A stretch of 64,000 nucleotides of DNA from the NCBI RefSeq assembly GCF_032714475.1, contig NZ_JAWDKD010000013.1, forward strand, positions 60,323 through 124,322, written 5' to 3'. The stretch comes from Methanolapillus africanus. Lineage in GTDB: Archaea > Halobacteriota > Methanosarcinia > Methanosarcinales > Methanosarcinaceae. Positions 34,402-43,078 of the stretch are shown piece by piece. The first letter of the stretch is position 1; each line of letters opens with the position of its first letter. The notes under the pieces are model-generated. The model made no database searches. It had not been told where the DNA came from and was given only the letters and a program-made list of their open reading frames with translations. Both the position numbers and the translations under genes were made by a program.

Positions 34402-35148
34402 ATGAGTCAAAATCCGAATCAAGATCTGCAACTTTACCCGGCGGTCGTCGGCACCATTTCCGAAGACGCCGTTCACTCCGCTTTTCTCGGGCGGGAATTG
34501 GGCGCCGATATTCTGGAAATCCGGTATGATTTGATTTTAGGGGACCTGATGTCCAAATTTGACGAAAAGATGGTCAAAAAGGAATGTGTTTCCATGATCC
34601 GCAAAATCCGGGAAACCGGTTTGCCCATCATCGCGACGTTTCGTTCCAAAAGCGAAGGCGGACAAATGGATTTGAGTGTGCGGGACCAATTTAAATGGAT
34701 CCATTTTATCACGCCGCACGTTGATTTTGTGGATTTGGAATGGTCAAGTCCGAAAAGCAAAATTAAAAAATCGGTGGAACTGGCGCAAAAGAGCCAAACG
34801 CAAGTGATTATTTCTTCTCATTACTTTGACAAAATGCCGTCTCAAAAAGCGATGGTTAAAATGCTGACCGGATCTCAAAAAGCAGGGGCCGACATTTCCA
34901 AAATCGCCGTCTCACCCAAGAACGAAGCCGATGTTTTGAAACTGTTTGAAGCCGGACTTGCGTCTCAGGACGCGGAAGCAAATGTTTGTTTGATTGCGAT
35001 GGGCGGTCCGTTTCGGTATTCCCGAATTATCGCGCCGGTTTTCGGTTCGGTTTTGTCGTACGGCTACATTACAGCGCCGGTCGCGCCGGGGCAGCTTCGC
35101 GTGGATGAAGTCAAAAACGGATTCAGAAGTTTGAATTTGAGATCTTGA
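34402..35148 (+). CDS. aroD: 3-dehydroquinate dehydratase, type I
   Basis: 248 residues from the ATG at 34402; the in-frame region before it lacks similarity. Schiff-base class I enzyme. Visible: GADILEIRYD, IATFRSKSEGG, the catalytic His segment QVIISSHYFD, the Schiff-base Lys in SKIAVSPKN, and the ending VAPGQLRVDE. It is 70 bases after aroB'. Confidence 0.95.
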   Translation: MSQNPNQDLQLYPAVVGTISEDAVHSAFLGRELGADILEIRYDLILGDLMSKFDEKMVKKECVSMIRKIRETGLPIIATFRSKSEGGQMDLSVRDQFKWIHFITPHVDFVDLEWSSPKSKIKKSVELAQKSQTQVIISSHYFDKMPSQKAMVKMLTGSQKAGADISKIAVSPKNEADVLKLFEAGLASQDAEANVCLIAMGGPFRYSRIIAPVFGSVLSYGYITAPVAPGQLRVDEVKNGFRSLNLRS

Positions 35149-35291
35149 TTGATTGAATTAGAATTCAATTGATTTTCTTGAATTCTTCATTCTTTTGAAT
35201 TCTTTTCACATTTTATTTTTGTTTTTTAATTTCATTTTTATTTTACATTTGTTTTATTTTTTATTCATTCAAATCTCGGAAATCAGATGAA

Positions 35292-36197
35292 ATGTCCAAT
35301 GTTCAAAAATACGGGGTTTTCGGCGACCCGATTCACCATTCTTTGTCTCCCGTGATGCACAACGCCGCCTTTTCAAATCTCGGGATTCCGGCCGTTTATG
35401 AGGCTTTTTTGGTCAAACCCGGCGATTTGGAACATGCCGTTTTAAAAGCCAAAGATGACGGCTTCCGGGGATTGAATATCACCATTCCGCACAAAGAATC
35501 CGTTTTAAAATTCGATTTTATTTCACCCGATCCGTTTTCAAAAATGGTCGGCGCCGCTAATACGCTCCGTTTTTTGCCAACCGGCATTGAAGCGTTTAAC
35601 ACGGACGCCATGGGCGCGCTTTTGGCGCTGGAATCTGAAAATTGTTCCACGGACGGCAAAAATATTCTGGTGATCGGCGCCGGCGGCGCTTCCCGGTCCA
35701 TTTCTTTTTTGTTCGGACAGCGGCAAAATCCGCTCAAAATCATCAACCGAACCGCGGAAAAAGCAGAAAAGCTGGCGGCGGAAATTTCCGGAAAAACAGG
35801 AAACAATGTATCAGCCGGCGGTTTTTCAAATCTGCTAGACGATGTCGAATGGGCGGATATTATTATTCAGACGACGGAACTCGGTATGGGAAAATATGAG
35901 AGCGTTTCCGTTTTCGATCAAACGGAATCGGTTGATTCGGATGAAAATTTGCGCAATAATTTGCTCAAAAAATATTTAACTCCGAACACGGTTGTTTTCG
36001 ATATTGTCTACAATCCGAAGGAAACAAAATTCTTAAAGGAAGCCAGAACAGCCGGCGCCAAAACAATCAACGGAACCATGATGCTTGTTTATCAGGGCGC
36101 TTTGGCGTTTGAGCTTTGGACCGGGCAAAAACCGGATGTTTCCGTTATGAAAGACGCGGTTTTAAAAGCGCTTGACGCCAAACAGAATGAGAAATAA
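35292..36197 (+). CDS. aroE: Shikimate dehydrogenase
   Basis: 301 residues. NADP-dependent reduction of 3-dehydroshikimate. Motifs: GVFGDPIHHSLSPVMHNAAF, GLNITIPHKESV with the catalytic Lys, GAANTLRF, the NADP loop IGAGGASRSI and the NRT specificity segment, with YQGALAFELWTG near the end. An A/T-rich gap of about 140 bases separates it from aroD. Confidence 0.95.
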   Translation: MSNVQKYGVFGDPIHHSLSPVMHNAAFSNLGIPAVYEAFLVKPGDLEHAVLKAKDDGFRGLNITIPHKESVLKFDFISPDPFSKMVGAANTLRFLPTGIEAFNTDAMGALLALESENCSTDGKNILVIGAGGASRSISFLFGQRQNPLKIINRTAEKAEKLAAEISGKTGNNVSAGGFSNLLDDVEWADIIIQTTELGMGKYESVSVFDQTESVDSDENLRNNLLKKYLTPNTVVFDIVYNPKETKFLKEARTAGAKTINGTMMLVYQGALAFELWTGQKPDVSVMKDAVLKALDAKQNEK

Positions 36198-36240
36198 CTT
36201 TCAGTCATTTATTATTTAAATTAAAAACGAGGCACGTTTT

Positions 36241-37161
36241 ATGAATCAAAAACCGGAACAATCGGCACCCAATATTCCGACGTCAACAGCGCCGGCTATT
36301 CAAACCGGTTTGCCGGCTGCGGATTCGAAGGAGATGAGAAAACTCATCGGTCTCATGGAGCAGTTTGCGGTTTTGAAACACGCCACGGTCGCGATGGGCG
36401 TCCGGCAAGCGGACGCGGAAACGATTGAGTGCGCCCGCCGCGCCGTTGAGCAAGGCTATGCGGATGTTGTTTTGGTCGGCAACCGGGCGGAAATCGAAAA
36501 AGCGTCGGCGTCGGTTTTGCCGGCGGACGCGCCTTTACCGTTTGAAATCGTGGACACGGACGAGCCGGAAGAAGAAATTGTTTCCATGCTGATGTCGGGC
36601 AAAGTGGACGCCGCCATTCGCGGCACCGCCAAAGCAAGCGACTCGCTGTCCAACCTGAAACGGGCCTGCGACATCAATGAAATTCACAGGATTGCGATTT
36701 TGCTCACCAAACAAGGAAACCCCTATTTTTTCGCGCCGGTCGGCATCGATGAAGGAACGACGGCGGAAGACAAAGTGAAATTCATCTGCCTCGGCACGCA
36801 TTTGCTGCGCCGCGTCGGCGTCATGCCCTGCGTCGGTTTGATCACAACCCCGGACGACGCCGGCAAAGAAGAAGCGGCCATCATCATTCGGGAAATGAAG
36901 AAAAGAGATATTACTGTGATTGATTACGGCTTAAATTTGGAAAAAGCGTTTGAGAATTCCAATTATATCATTGCGCCCAACGGCATTTCCGGAAATTTGA
37001 TTTTCCGCGCCTTAACGTTCTTGGGCGGCGGTGATGGGTTAGGCGCGCCGATTTTAATGGATCACCATGTTTTTGTGGACACGTCGCGGTCGGCTGGGCA
37101 TTATACGAAAGCCATTATGGTGGCCAGCGCTTTGTCAAAAAAACGGGAATATAAAGAGTAA
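36241..37161 (+). CDS. mtxX: Methanogenesis marker protein 4 (MtxX)
   Basis: 306 residues. Related to the phosphate acetyl/butyryltransferase fold; found in methanogens, function unresolved, once proposed as a methyltransferase. Core segments: VAMGVRQADAETIECARRA, GYADVVLVGNRAEI, MSGKVDAAIRGT, and the C-terminal APILMDHHVFVDTSRS. An N-terminal Pro/Ala-rich leader of about 28 residues precedes the fold. GAGG ribosome site 14 bases before the ATG. It follows aroE at 43 bases and may be transcribed with it. Confidence 0.85.
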   Translation: MNQKPEQSAPNIPTSTAPAIQTGLPAADSKEMRKLIGLMEQFAVLKHATVAMGVRQADAETIECARRAVEQGYADVVLVGNRAEIEKASASVLPADAPLPFEIVDTDEPEEEIVSMLMSGKVDAAIRGTAKASDSLSNLKRACDINEIHRIAILLTKQGNPYFFAPVGIDEGTTAEDKVKFICLGTHLLRRVGVMPCVGLITTPDDAGKEEAAIIIREMKKRDITVIDYGLNLEKAFENSNYIIAPNGISGNLIFRALTFLGGGDGLGAPILMDHHVFVDTSRSAGHYTKAIMVASALSKKREYKE

Positions 37162-37244
37162 AATCTATTGTTTTATGAAGCTGCCGCCATTTTTTTATTA
37201 ATTTTTAAATTTTAAAATACACATATATACTATTAAAATATTTT

Positions 37245-37703
37245 ATGTTCATGCATTCCATCATGAACATTTTTTCATATCAAGGCCGTCTCAACCGGGC
37301 GCCTTATATTTTTTTAACAATCGGGTGCTGGTTATTGGCGATTTTCAACTATTTTGCTTTTTATTATTTTTTTCTTCTTTTTTGGAAAGATCTTTATTTC
37401 AGCTATTGGAATTTGTTGCTCCTTGCGGTTTTTTTAATTTACGTCCTTTTTTTGATTCTTTTATCCATATTCAACTATTCTCAAACCGTCCGCCGCCTTC
37501 ATGATCTAAACGGGTCCGGATGGCTTTGGATTTTAAAACCAACGCTTTTGATTCCCGGATTGAATTATGTGACGGTTTTTGCCGTCATCCTTTTGGACAT
37601 TTGTTTATGCCTGTTTGAAGGATCGGTTGGACCGAATCATTACGGTGAAGATCCGAAAGGACGAAAAGGAAAAGTTTCTGAAAAACAATTGTCTGAAGAT
37701 TGA
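37245..37703 (+). CDS. DUF805 family membrane protein
   Basis: 152 residues, four membrane helices. DUF805 signatures: FSYQGRLNRAPYI at the start, QTVRRLHDLNGSGWLWIL in the middle and GSVGPNHYGEDP at the end. The ATG at 37245, 37251 or 37263 could be used; the family start fits the last best. TATA-like words ACATATATAC lie at 37219-37228. Family function is unknown, membrane-bound. Confidence 0.8.
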   Translation: MFMHSIMNIFSYQGRLNRAPYIFLTIGCWLLAIFNYFAFYYFFLLFWKDLYFSYWNLLLLAVFLIYVLFLILLSIFNYSQTVRRLHDLNGSGWLWILKPTLLIPGLNYVTVFAVILLDICLCLFEGSVGPNHYGEDPKGRKGKVSEKQLSED

Positions 37704-37740
37704 GTTTTTGTTTTTCAGTTTTTTATTTTTGATTTATTTT

Positions 37741-38382
37741 TCAGTTCTCTGCTGATTGAATTTTATTCTTCAATTCTTCAAAGCTGATTTGTTCGCCGTA
37801 ATGATAAATCTTTCCGCCGTTGACGGTGTAAACCGGCTCCGTCAGAAAATCAGATGTGCTGTTGATGAATATGACAACTTGTTCTCCGATTTCCCGGTCA
37901 ATTGTACCATTGTCATAAAAAAAATCGTCTTTTTTTCCGCCGCCCATTTGTTTTGTGAATTTTTCCGGCATTTCTCCTTTCAGAACGTCATCCGTTTGAA
38001 ATGTGTGAACCGTTCGAATCGGATATTCTCGTGCGTCCCATCCGTCGGAATCATCAAAAAAGCTGTGAACGTACATGTAAAGTTTTGCATAATTTTTCGA
38101 TCTTGAAAATTCTTGTGGCGCTGCCCCATCCGGCGTATTCCAAACGCTTTCGGATTGGGTGATGGTTGCAATCACAATGGTATCTGATTCTGAAATCAGT
38201 TCGCCCATCGGCGTTTCCACATAGAGGACGCACATCCATCCTGTTCCGACCGTTCCGTCTTCTTTTTGGTATCTTCGATTGATTTCATGATATGTTGACA
38301 TAGCTGCAACAACAACCAATACAGCAATAATCAAAACAACTGCAATTGATATTCTCATCTTTTTATTTTTGTTCATCATCAT
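37741..38382 (-). CDS. Membrane-anchored exported protein, paralogue 1 of 3
   Basis: 213 residues. One N-terminal membrane helix (about 11-28) and an external domain. Shared with the two next genes: a SDTIVIATITQS strand, VWNTPDGAAP, HTFQTDDVLKGEMPEKF, a Gly-rich loop, REIGEQVVIFI and, with paralogue 2, the ending GEQISFEELKNKI. No cysteine lipobox. I do not recognise a named family. The order and spacing of the three copies show tandem duplication. Confidence 0.7.
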   Translation of the reverse strand: MMMNKNKKMRISIAVVLIIAVLVVVAAMSTYHEINRRYQKEDGTVGTGWMCVLYVETPMGELISESDTIVIATITQSESVWNTPDGAAPQEFSRSKNYAKLYMYVHSFFDDSDGWDAREYPIRTVHTFQTDDVLKGEMPEKFTKQMGGGKKDDFFYDNGTIDREIGEQVVIFINSTSDFLTEPVYTVNGGKIYHYGEQISFEELKNKIQSAEN

Positions 38383-38496
38383 TCACTATTTTTTAAAAAA
38401 TGTTCAATTGATATATACATATTGAAAATTATTAGACTTATAATTATCAAAAAATAAAAATGAGAAATTTGAAATAAAAGTTGAAAATTGAAAAAT

Positions 38497-39150
38497 TTAA
38501 TTATTTTCGGCTTTAATTTTTGTTTTCAATTCTTCAAAGCTGATTTGTTCGCCGCCGTTGTAAAACATCTTTCCGGTTTCATAAATTTCGGTTTCTAAGA
38601 TGAATTTTTCATTCGTATCGTTGTCGATAAACAGAATAAATTGCTGCCCGATCTCTCTTTCATAGGTGCAGTTGTCGAAAGTAAATCCGTCAACGGTTCC
38701 GCCCCACATTTGTTTTTTGAACGTGTCCGGCATTTCACCTTTTAAAATTTCATTTGTTTCAAAGGTTAATTCCGTATGAATCGGAATGTCGTACGTTGGT
38801 CCGATTTCCGGATTCAGATGTCTGTCATAAAACATATCGGCAAACAGGTACAATTTGGCGTATAATCTCGAATGTGTGTATTGAGGTGGTTTTCCCCCAT
38901 CTGATGTATTCCAGACGCCCTTAGAATCCGTCACAGTTGCGATGACAATAACATCTGATTTTTCAATCAATTCTTCCGCGGTGTATCCGACATAGCAAAT
39001 ACACATGCCGCCGACGAGGATTGTCCCGTCGTCTAATTCCCAATCGTTTTCAAAGGAAATAAACGCGGCTGAAATGATAAGGGCTAAGGCGGCAACGGTC
39101 AGAACAACAACAATGATGATTCCGGCTGCAATTTTTTTATTTTTGTCCAC
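38497..39150 (-). CDS. Membrane-anchored exported protein, paralogue 2 of 3
   Basis: 217 residues from the GTG at 39150, which has GGAAGTGG five bases upstream; a GTG nine bases earlier lies in that site. Same build as its neighbours: N-terminal helix, KSDVIVIATVTDS, VWNTSDGGKPP, TFETNEILKGEMPDTF, WGGTVDGFTF, REIGQQFILFIDN, GGEQISFEELKTKI. Closest to paralogue 1. Four extra residues around the Tyr-rich segment distinguish it. Confidence 0.7.
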   Translation of the reverse strand: MDKNKKIAAGIIIVVVLTVAALALIISAAFISFENDWELDDGTILVGGMCICYVGYTAEELIEKSDVIVIATVTDSKGVWNTSDGGKPPQYTHSRLYAKLYLFADMFYDRHLNPEIGPTYDIPIHTELTFETNEILKGEMPDTFKKQMWGGTVDGFTFDNCTYEREIGQQFILFIDNDTNEKFILETEIYETGKMFYNGGEQISFEELKTKIKAENN

Positions 39151-39234
39151 AGTTTCCACTTCCGATTTTTAATACAAAAGGAAAAGCAAAAATGAAAAAT
39201 AAAAAACGAATAAATAAATGAAAAAAGAGATTGC

Positions 39235-39846
39235 TTAGGAGGCAATTTCTTCTTTCACTTGGGTCAACGTGACGTCGCCGTAATATTCGCTGGTGAAGTT
39301 TCCGTTTGCGGTTTCAATGAATGCGTTCGGGAATCCGATTTGAACGTAGTTTTGTTGAATCACAGTTCCGTTCTCGTCTTTCGGATATTGAATGAACAGC
39401 AAAACCGTGTCGTTGTTTTCAAATGTCGGCACTTTTTGGGCGGTAAACGTGTATCCGTCAAGAGTGCCGCCTTTCACGCGGCCGGTAAATGTGTCGTTGA
39501 CGGTTCCTTTCAAAATGTCGTCCGTCTGAAACGTGTATTCGGTTGAAATTTGTCCGTAATTGTCTTTGTATTCCGTCATGTTCGCCGGTTTTTGTCCGTC
39601 AGGGGTGTCCCAAACGCCTTTCTCGCCGGTCACGGTTGCCACGACGATTAAATCGGAATTATCAACCAATTGCGGGAATTCGGGGAAATACCAATTGATC
39701 ATAATGGTGCCGAGATCAGTGTCGTTTGTTTTGTTTTCTTTTGCATCCATCTTATTCATCGCCGTATAAACACCGGCGGCCGCAACCACAATAAAGACAG
39801 CGGCTAAAATAATAATCCATAATTTCATGTGTGATTTTTCATCCAT
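39235..39846 (-). CDS. Membrane-anchored exported protein, paralogue 3 of 3
   Basis: 203 residues, the most divergent of the three: NSDLIVVATVTGEKGVWDTP, TFQTDDILKGTVNDTF, GGTLDGYTF and DTVLLFIQYP are kept, but the ending is TLTQVKEEI. AAGGTGAC ribosome site before the ATG. First gene of the minus-strand trio, so it may be the ancestral or founder copy in the transcript. Confidence 0.7.
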   Translation of the reverse strand: MDEKSHMKLWIIILAAVFIVVAAAGVYTAMNKMDAKENKTNDTDLGTIMINWYFPEFPQLVDNSDLIVVATVTGEKGVWDTPDGQKPANMTEYKDNYGQISTEYTFQTDDILKGTVNDTFTGRVKGGTLDGYTFTAQKVPTFENNDTVLLFIQYPKDENGTVIQQNYVQIGFPNAFIETANGNFTSEYYGDVTLTQVKEEIAS

Positions 39847-40114
39847 AATGTCACCTTTTCGAATACATTTTGATTTTTAATAAACGGCTTTTATAATGCT
39901 TTTATTTAAAATCTAAATCCAAAAAGGGCTGGTTTTTATAAAGTCTTTACTTTAACTGCAAACGGGTTTGAAGTCTTGTTTTTGAAAAATGAGGGTCGGT
40001 TGGCGAGTTGCCGAAAATGTGTTGCTGTAATGCGCGCGGCGGCGCCCGCCATAAAAAAAGAAAAAAAAGAACAAAGAGAAAAATAAAAGAAAATATAAAT
40101 TCTGTCGATCCGGT
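39847..40114. other. Gap with the GC box behind lemA
   Basis: Holds the promoter of paralogue 3 and, at 40015-40050, the GC box that follows lemA through a T/C-rich tract on the minus strand. No gene. Confidence 0.5.
40015..40050 (-). repeat. GC box copy 9
   Basis: Minus strand GGCGGGCGCCGCCGCGCGCA then TTACAGCAACACATTTTC, behind lemA. Confidence 0.85.
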
Positions 40115-40669
40115 TTATTGATTCATTTCCGGCGACGCGCCCAAGATTTCTTTTTCTTCGAAATCCCATTTGTCGGCGATATCCGCATTTGTCGGCGCCT
40201 TTATCATTTTGTTATATTTTGCGGCAGCCGTATTGTATTTTTCTTTGAATTCATGAATTTTTCGGGCATTGATTTCGATTTCGTTCATCAGTTCCGCATA
40301 CATCGGGTTTTCGATAATCTGCGGGTTTTTGGCGATCATGTCGTTCATGATCCGGCCGGCCGATTGAATGCTTTTGTAACATTCCGCCACACTTCTTTCT
40401 TCATTCTGAGCGTCGGCGACGGTTTGACGGAGTTTTCCGTCCGCATCATATTTTTGAAGCAAAACCGCGAGATAGCTCAAGCGTTCGGCCTGATCTCTCA
40501 AGAGCAAGTCGAGATCATATTCTTTGTTGCCGGCGTCCTGTTCGTAGAAAGTCAATTCATTTTGTTTTTTGGCCATTTTGCGCATAAAAAAAGCAGCCAG
40601 AAGCAAAATAATTGCCAGAAGAATGATAAAGCCCAAAATCAGATAAATCGGTATTCCGCTGTAATCCAT
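40115..40669 (-). CDS. lemA: LemA-family membrane protein
   Basis: 184 residues from the ATG at 40669 (GAGGATTGA ribosome site; a TTG two codons upstream is less likely). One N-terminal helix (about 8-30), then a long helical domain: ERLSYLAVLLQKYD, EIEINARKIHEFKEKYN and AAAKYNKMIKAPTNADIAD. This is the coiled helical build of LemA proteins, whose role at the membrane is unknown. The middle part is less conserved than usual, so the family call is moderately sure. Confidence 0.65.
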   Translation of the reverse strand: MDYSGIPIYLILGFIILLAIILLLAAFFMRKMAKKQNELTFYEQDAGNKEYDLDLLLRDQAERLSYLAVLLQKYDADGKLRQTVADAQNEERSVAECYKSIQSAGRIMNDMIAKNPQIIENPMYAELMNEIEINARKIHEFKEKYNTAAAKYNKMIKAPTNADIADKWDFEEKEILGASPEMNQ

Positions 40670-40799
40670 ATTCAATCCTCAATTCTGTTGATGTGAATGA
40701 CAACGGTTTCATTCGTTAAAATCTTTTGTTCAAAAATTAAAAGTATTAAAAATGGTCATTGATATCCTTTTCAATCAAAAACCAATATCCAGGTAATTT

Positions 40800-41045
40800 T
40801 ATCTTGAATTACTCTCAGCACTTGTATGAAATTATTCTATGACAATGTCTATTGCAATCGATAAATTTTGACAAAACTCTCAGCACCATCGGGCGACATA
40901 TTTTCTTAAAAAACGGCCGGTTTTTGGGAAAATTGATATCATATTCATTTTTATCTTGAATTTCTCTCACCACTTGTGAGAAAATATTTTTTCAAAACGT
41001 CTCTAGATTGTGAAATATTTTCATAAAACTCTCACCACCTTCAAG
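40800..41045 (-). repeat. 152-bp tandem duplication with four CTCTCASCAC sites
   Basis: CTCTCAGCAC at 40812 and 40877, CTCTCACCAC at 40964 and 41029. Distances are 65, 87 and 65, so a pair of sites 65 bases apart is repeated with a period of exactly 152. Flanking words (ATCTTGAATT before the first site of each pair, AAAACTCTCA at the second) are kept while the rest has diverged. On the minus strand the sites read GTGSTGAGAG. It lies between the siroheme reductase stop and lemA. Confidence 0.8.
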
Positions 41046-41065
41046 AGACAGTTTTGATATCGGTT

Positions 41066-41788
41066 TCATTTTTCCGAAAACAGCGCGTTCTCCAAATCTT
41101 CAATCCCGACCCGTTCAATCAAAAATCCCAGCCGTTCTTTCGGATTGGCATTCTTTGCGTACCACGCCAAAATCTGATCCACCATCGGCAGAATCTCTTC
41201 TTCCTCAATCAATTTTGAAACCGGCGTTCCAACTCTCGTTTTTCGTCCCCATATGCCGCCGACATAAATCTGATATTTCGTTTCTCCCTTCTGACGCTTC
41301 GCCACGATGCCGATGTCGTTCAAATCCGGTTTCACGCAGTTGTTCGGGCAGCCGCCGACCGCAATTTTTACCTTGGCCGGAAATGTTTCTCCCAAACGGT
41401 CCACGAAATATATTTGATGCAGTTTTTGGGCAATTCCCTGCGTGTCGCAGCCGCCGAAAACGCATGTTGTTCCTTTGCAGGCTGAAATCGGGCGCATTTT
41501 GGGACCGGTGCCGCCGAAGAAAATGCCGGAATTGAGGCCATTTATGTATTCGCGTGCCGGCTCGATGTTTTCGTACGGAATGCCGACAATTTCGGCGGAT
41601 TGGCGGGTGGTCATTGCGATTTTTCCGTTTCCGAAGCGTTTCGCGCATTCGGAAATCTGAGCCAACTGCTCGGCGGTGTAAACGCCGCCCGGGACGACGA
41701 TGCGTCCCGAAAAATTGGTTGTGTTGCGGTTTTGCAGGAAGCCTTTAGATTTGGCGGCGGTAATTTGTTCGGGGGTGAGTTTTTCCAT
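41066..41788 (-). CDS. Siroheme 4Fe-4S nitrite/sulfite reductase-like protein
   Basis: 240 residues, about half of a classical assimilatory enzyme. It has a ferredoxin-like start (GRIVVPGGVYTAEQLAQ), the substrate Arg in TTRQSAEIVG, and the four cluster cysteines in ACKGTTCVFGGC and GGCPNNCVKP, which in this fold bind the 4Fe-4S cluster linked to siroheme. Single-domain members occur in many methanogens as Dsr-like proteins of mostly unproven role (sulfite reduction or detoxification, or siroheme/F430-related chemistry). GGAGAATC ribosome site. It is monocistronic or leads into lemA. Confidence 0.85.
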   Translation of the reverse strand: MEKLTPEQITAAKSKGFLQNRNTTNFSGRIVVPGGVYTAEQLAQISECAKRFGNGKIAMTTRQSAEIVGIPYENIEPAREYINGLNSGIFFGGTGPKMRPISACKGTTCVFGGCDTQGIAQKLHQIYFVDRLGETFPAKVKIAVGGCPNNCVKPDLNDIGIVAKRQKGETKYQIYVGGIWGRKTRVGTPVSKLIEEEEILPMVDQILAWYAKNANPKERLGFLIERVGIEDLENALFSEK

Positions 41789-41968
41789 TTTTGATTCTCC
41801 GTTTTTGATGTATTTTCCGAGATTATTTATTTTTTACGGAAAATATAGTAGGTTCAAAATCAAGAACGTTTCAAGTACGAAAAATAAATAGTAAAAATGA
41901 AATGATAAAAATAGTAAAATGTAAAAAAGAAAAGTAAAAAATAAATCCGAGCGCCGGATTTATTCGAA

Positions 41969-42760
41969 TTAATTATTCACAAATTCATCCACGGTCGTGT
42001 TGTCATAATAATCGCACAATCTGAAATACGGCATACCGATCGGAATGTCCGGGTTGTAAATCATTTTCAGCGCCAATGTGTCTGTTTTGGAGAAACTTGA
42101 CACCGGATTATTCATATTCATAATGCTGGTTCGACCGTCGACGTGGTCGTAAAAGCCGAGCATGTGGCCGAATTCGTGGAGCATGACGCTGTTTCTATAT
42201 CCCTGCGGTCCGCCCGGTTCCATAATGATGTTGGCTTGATAGATTTCGCCGTTTCGAATGTTGAAATCACAGAAACTCTTTTCAAAACCGCCGCTTGAAT
42301 ATTGATCTCGGACGGTTTCATAATTTTCATTGGTTGTGTAGATGATTTTGATGTTTTCGCCGCTGTTTACAATCTGCATGCCGGGGAAACCTTGGATGGT
42401 GTTGAATTCCGCAATCGTCTGATTGAGCGCTTTTAAATCCTTGTCGGATGGATCGCCCTCAATTTTGATTTTCATAGGCGCCGCCCATTTTTGAACGCCG
42501 CTCGTGGTCGAGTCGTTCATCTGCGTGTCCCAAATAAAGACGAGTGCTTCGTCAAAATTCTCGGAACTTTTTTCGTTGAGCGCTTTAAATCCCCATCCCG
42601 GATTGATGGACGCCAGAGCGCCCGTTTGCGACAAATAAAACACAAGGACGGCAAAAATAATAACGACGAGCAGAAGTTTTCCGATGGTTGATGCTGCGCT
42701 TGGTTTTTTATCAGCGGAACTGCCGCCGGCTTCGGATGAGTTATTCTTATTTTCTTCCAT
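41969..42760 (-). CDS. Membrane-anchored matrixin-like zinc metalloprotease
   Basis: 263 residues. A polar Asn/Ser-rich cytoplasmic start, one membrane helix (about 27-46), then an external catalytic domain with the zinc site MLHEFGHMLGFYDHVDG (HExxHxxGxxD/H near residue 193) and the Met-turn STSIMN-like SIMNMN. These are the marks of metzincins of the matrixin type, rare in archaea. AAGGCG ribosome site. It closes the envelope-protein cluster of 37-43 kb. Confidence 0.8.
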   Translation of the reverse strand: MEENKNNSSEAGGSSADKKPSAASTIGKLLLVVIIFAVLVFYLSQTGALASINPGWGFKALNEKSSENFDEALVFIWDTQMNDSTTSGVQKWAAPMKIKIEGDPSDKDLKALNQTIAEFNTIQGFPGMQIVNSGENIKIIYTTNENYETVRDQYSSGGFEKSFCDFNIRNGEIYQANIIMEPGGPQGYRNSVMLHEFGHMLGFYDHVDGRTSIMNMNNPVSSFSKTDTLALKMIYNPDIPIGMPYFRLCDYYDNTTVDEFVNN

Positions 42761-42925
42761 TTTAACGCCTTCTTTTCTTGAAAATCAGGGAAAAATTAAC
42801 CCCAAAGAAAATACCTGTTATCCGATTCAAAAATTAAAAATCGAAACAAAAATTGAAAAATATACTTGGAAATCAAGAGCTTGACCCCAAACTCATTACA
42901 ATTCCAAAGTAACATTATCCCGAAT

Positions 42926-42971
42926 ATTTATGAATGTTTTTGTAATCCAAAATTTATGAATGTTTTTGTAA
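42926..42971. repeat. Short direct repeat before the mcr terminators
   Basis: TTTATGAATGTTTTTGTAA occurs twice within 45 bases, downstream of the mcr terminator on the minus strand. Confidence 0.75.
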
Positions 42972-42974
42972 GCT

Positions 42975-43042
42975 AAAAAAAAGCCGGACAAACTTTCGTT
43001 TGTCCGGCGGGATGAAATTCGGAATTTTCATCCGAATTTCAT
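42975..43042 (-). terminator. Double hairpin terminator of the mcr operon
   Basis: Going downstream from the mcrA stop on the minus strand there is a 12-bp stem ATGAAATTCGGA / TCCGAATTTCAT (43012-43042) and then a 10-bp stem GCCGGACAAA / TTTGTCCGGC (42983-43008) followed by eight T. The remaining 42.76-42.98 kb sequence is A/T-rich without a gene. Confidence 0.85.
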
Positions 43043-43078
43043 TTTTTTTATTTTTAATTTTTATGTTCGAGAACACGC

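Noticed and set aside
40800..41045. TPP riboswitch, suggested by GTGCTGAGAG words on the minus strand
   Set aside because: The second conserved half (ACCTGATCTGGATAAT-like) and the pairing arms are missing, and the words come in regular duplicates.
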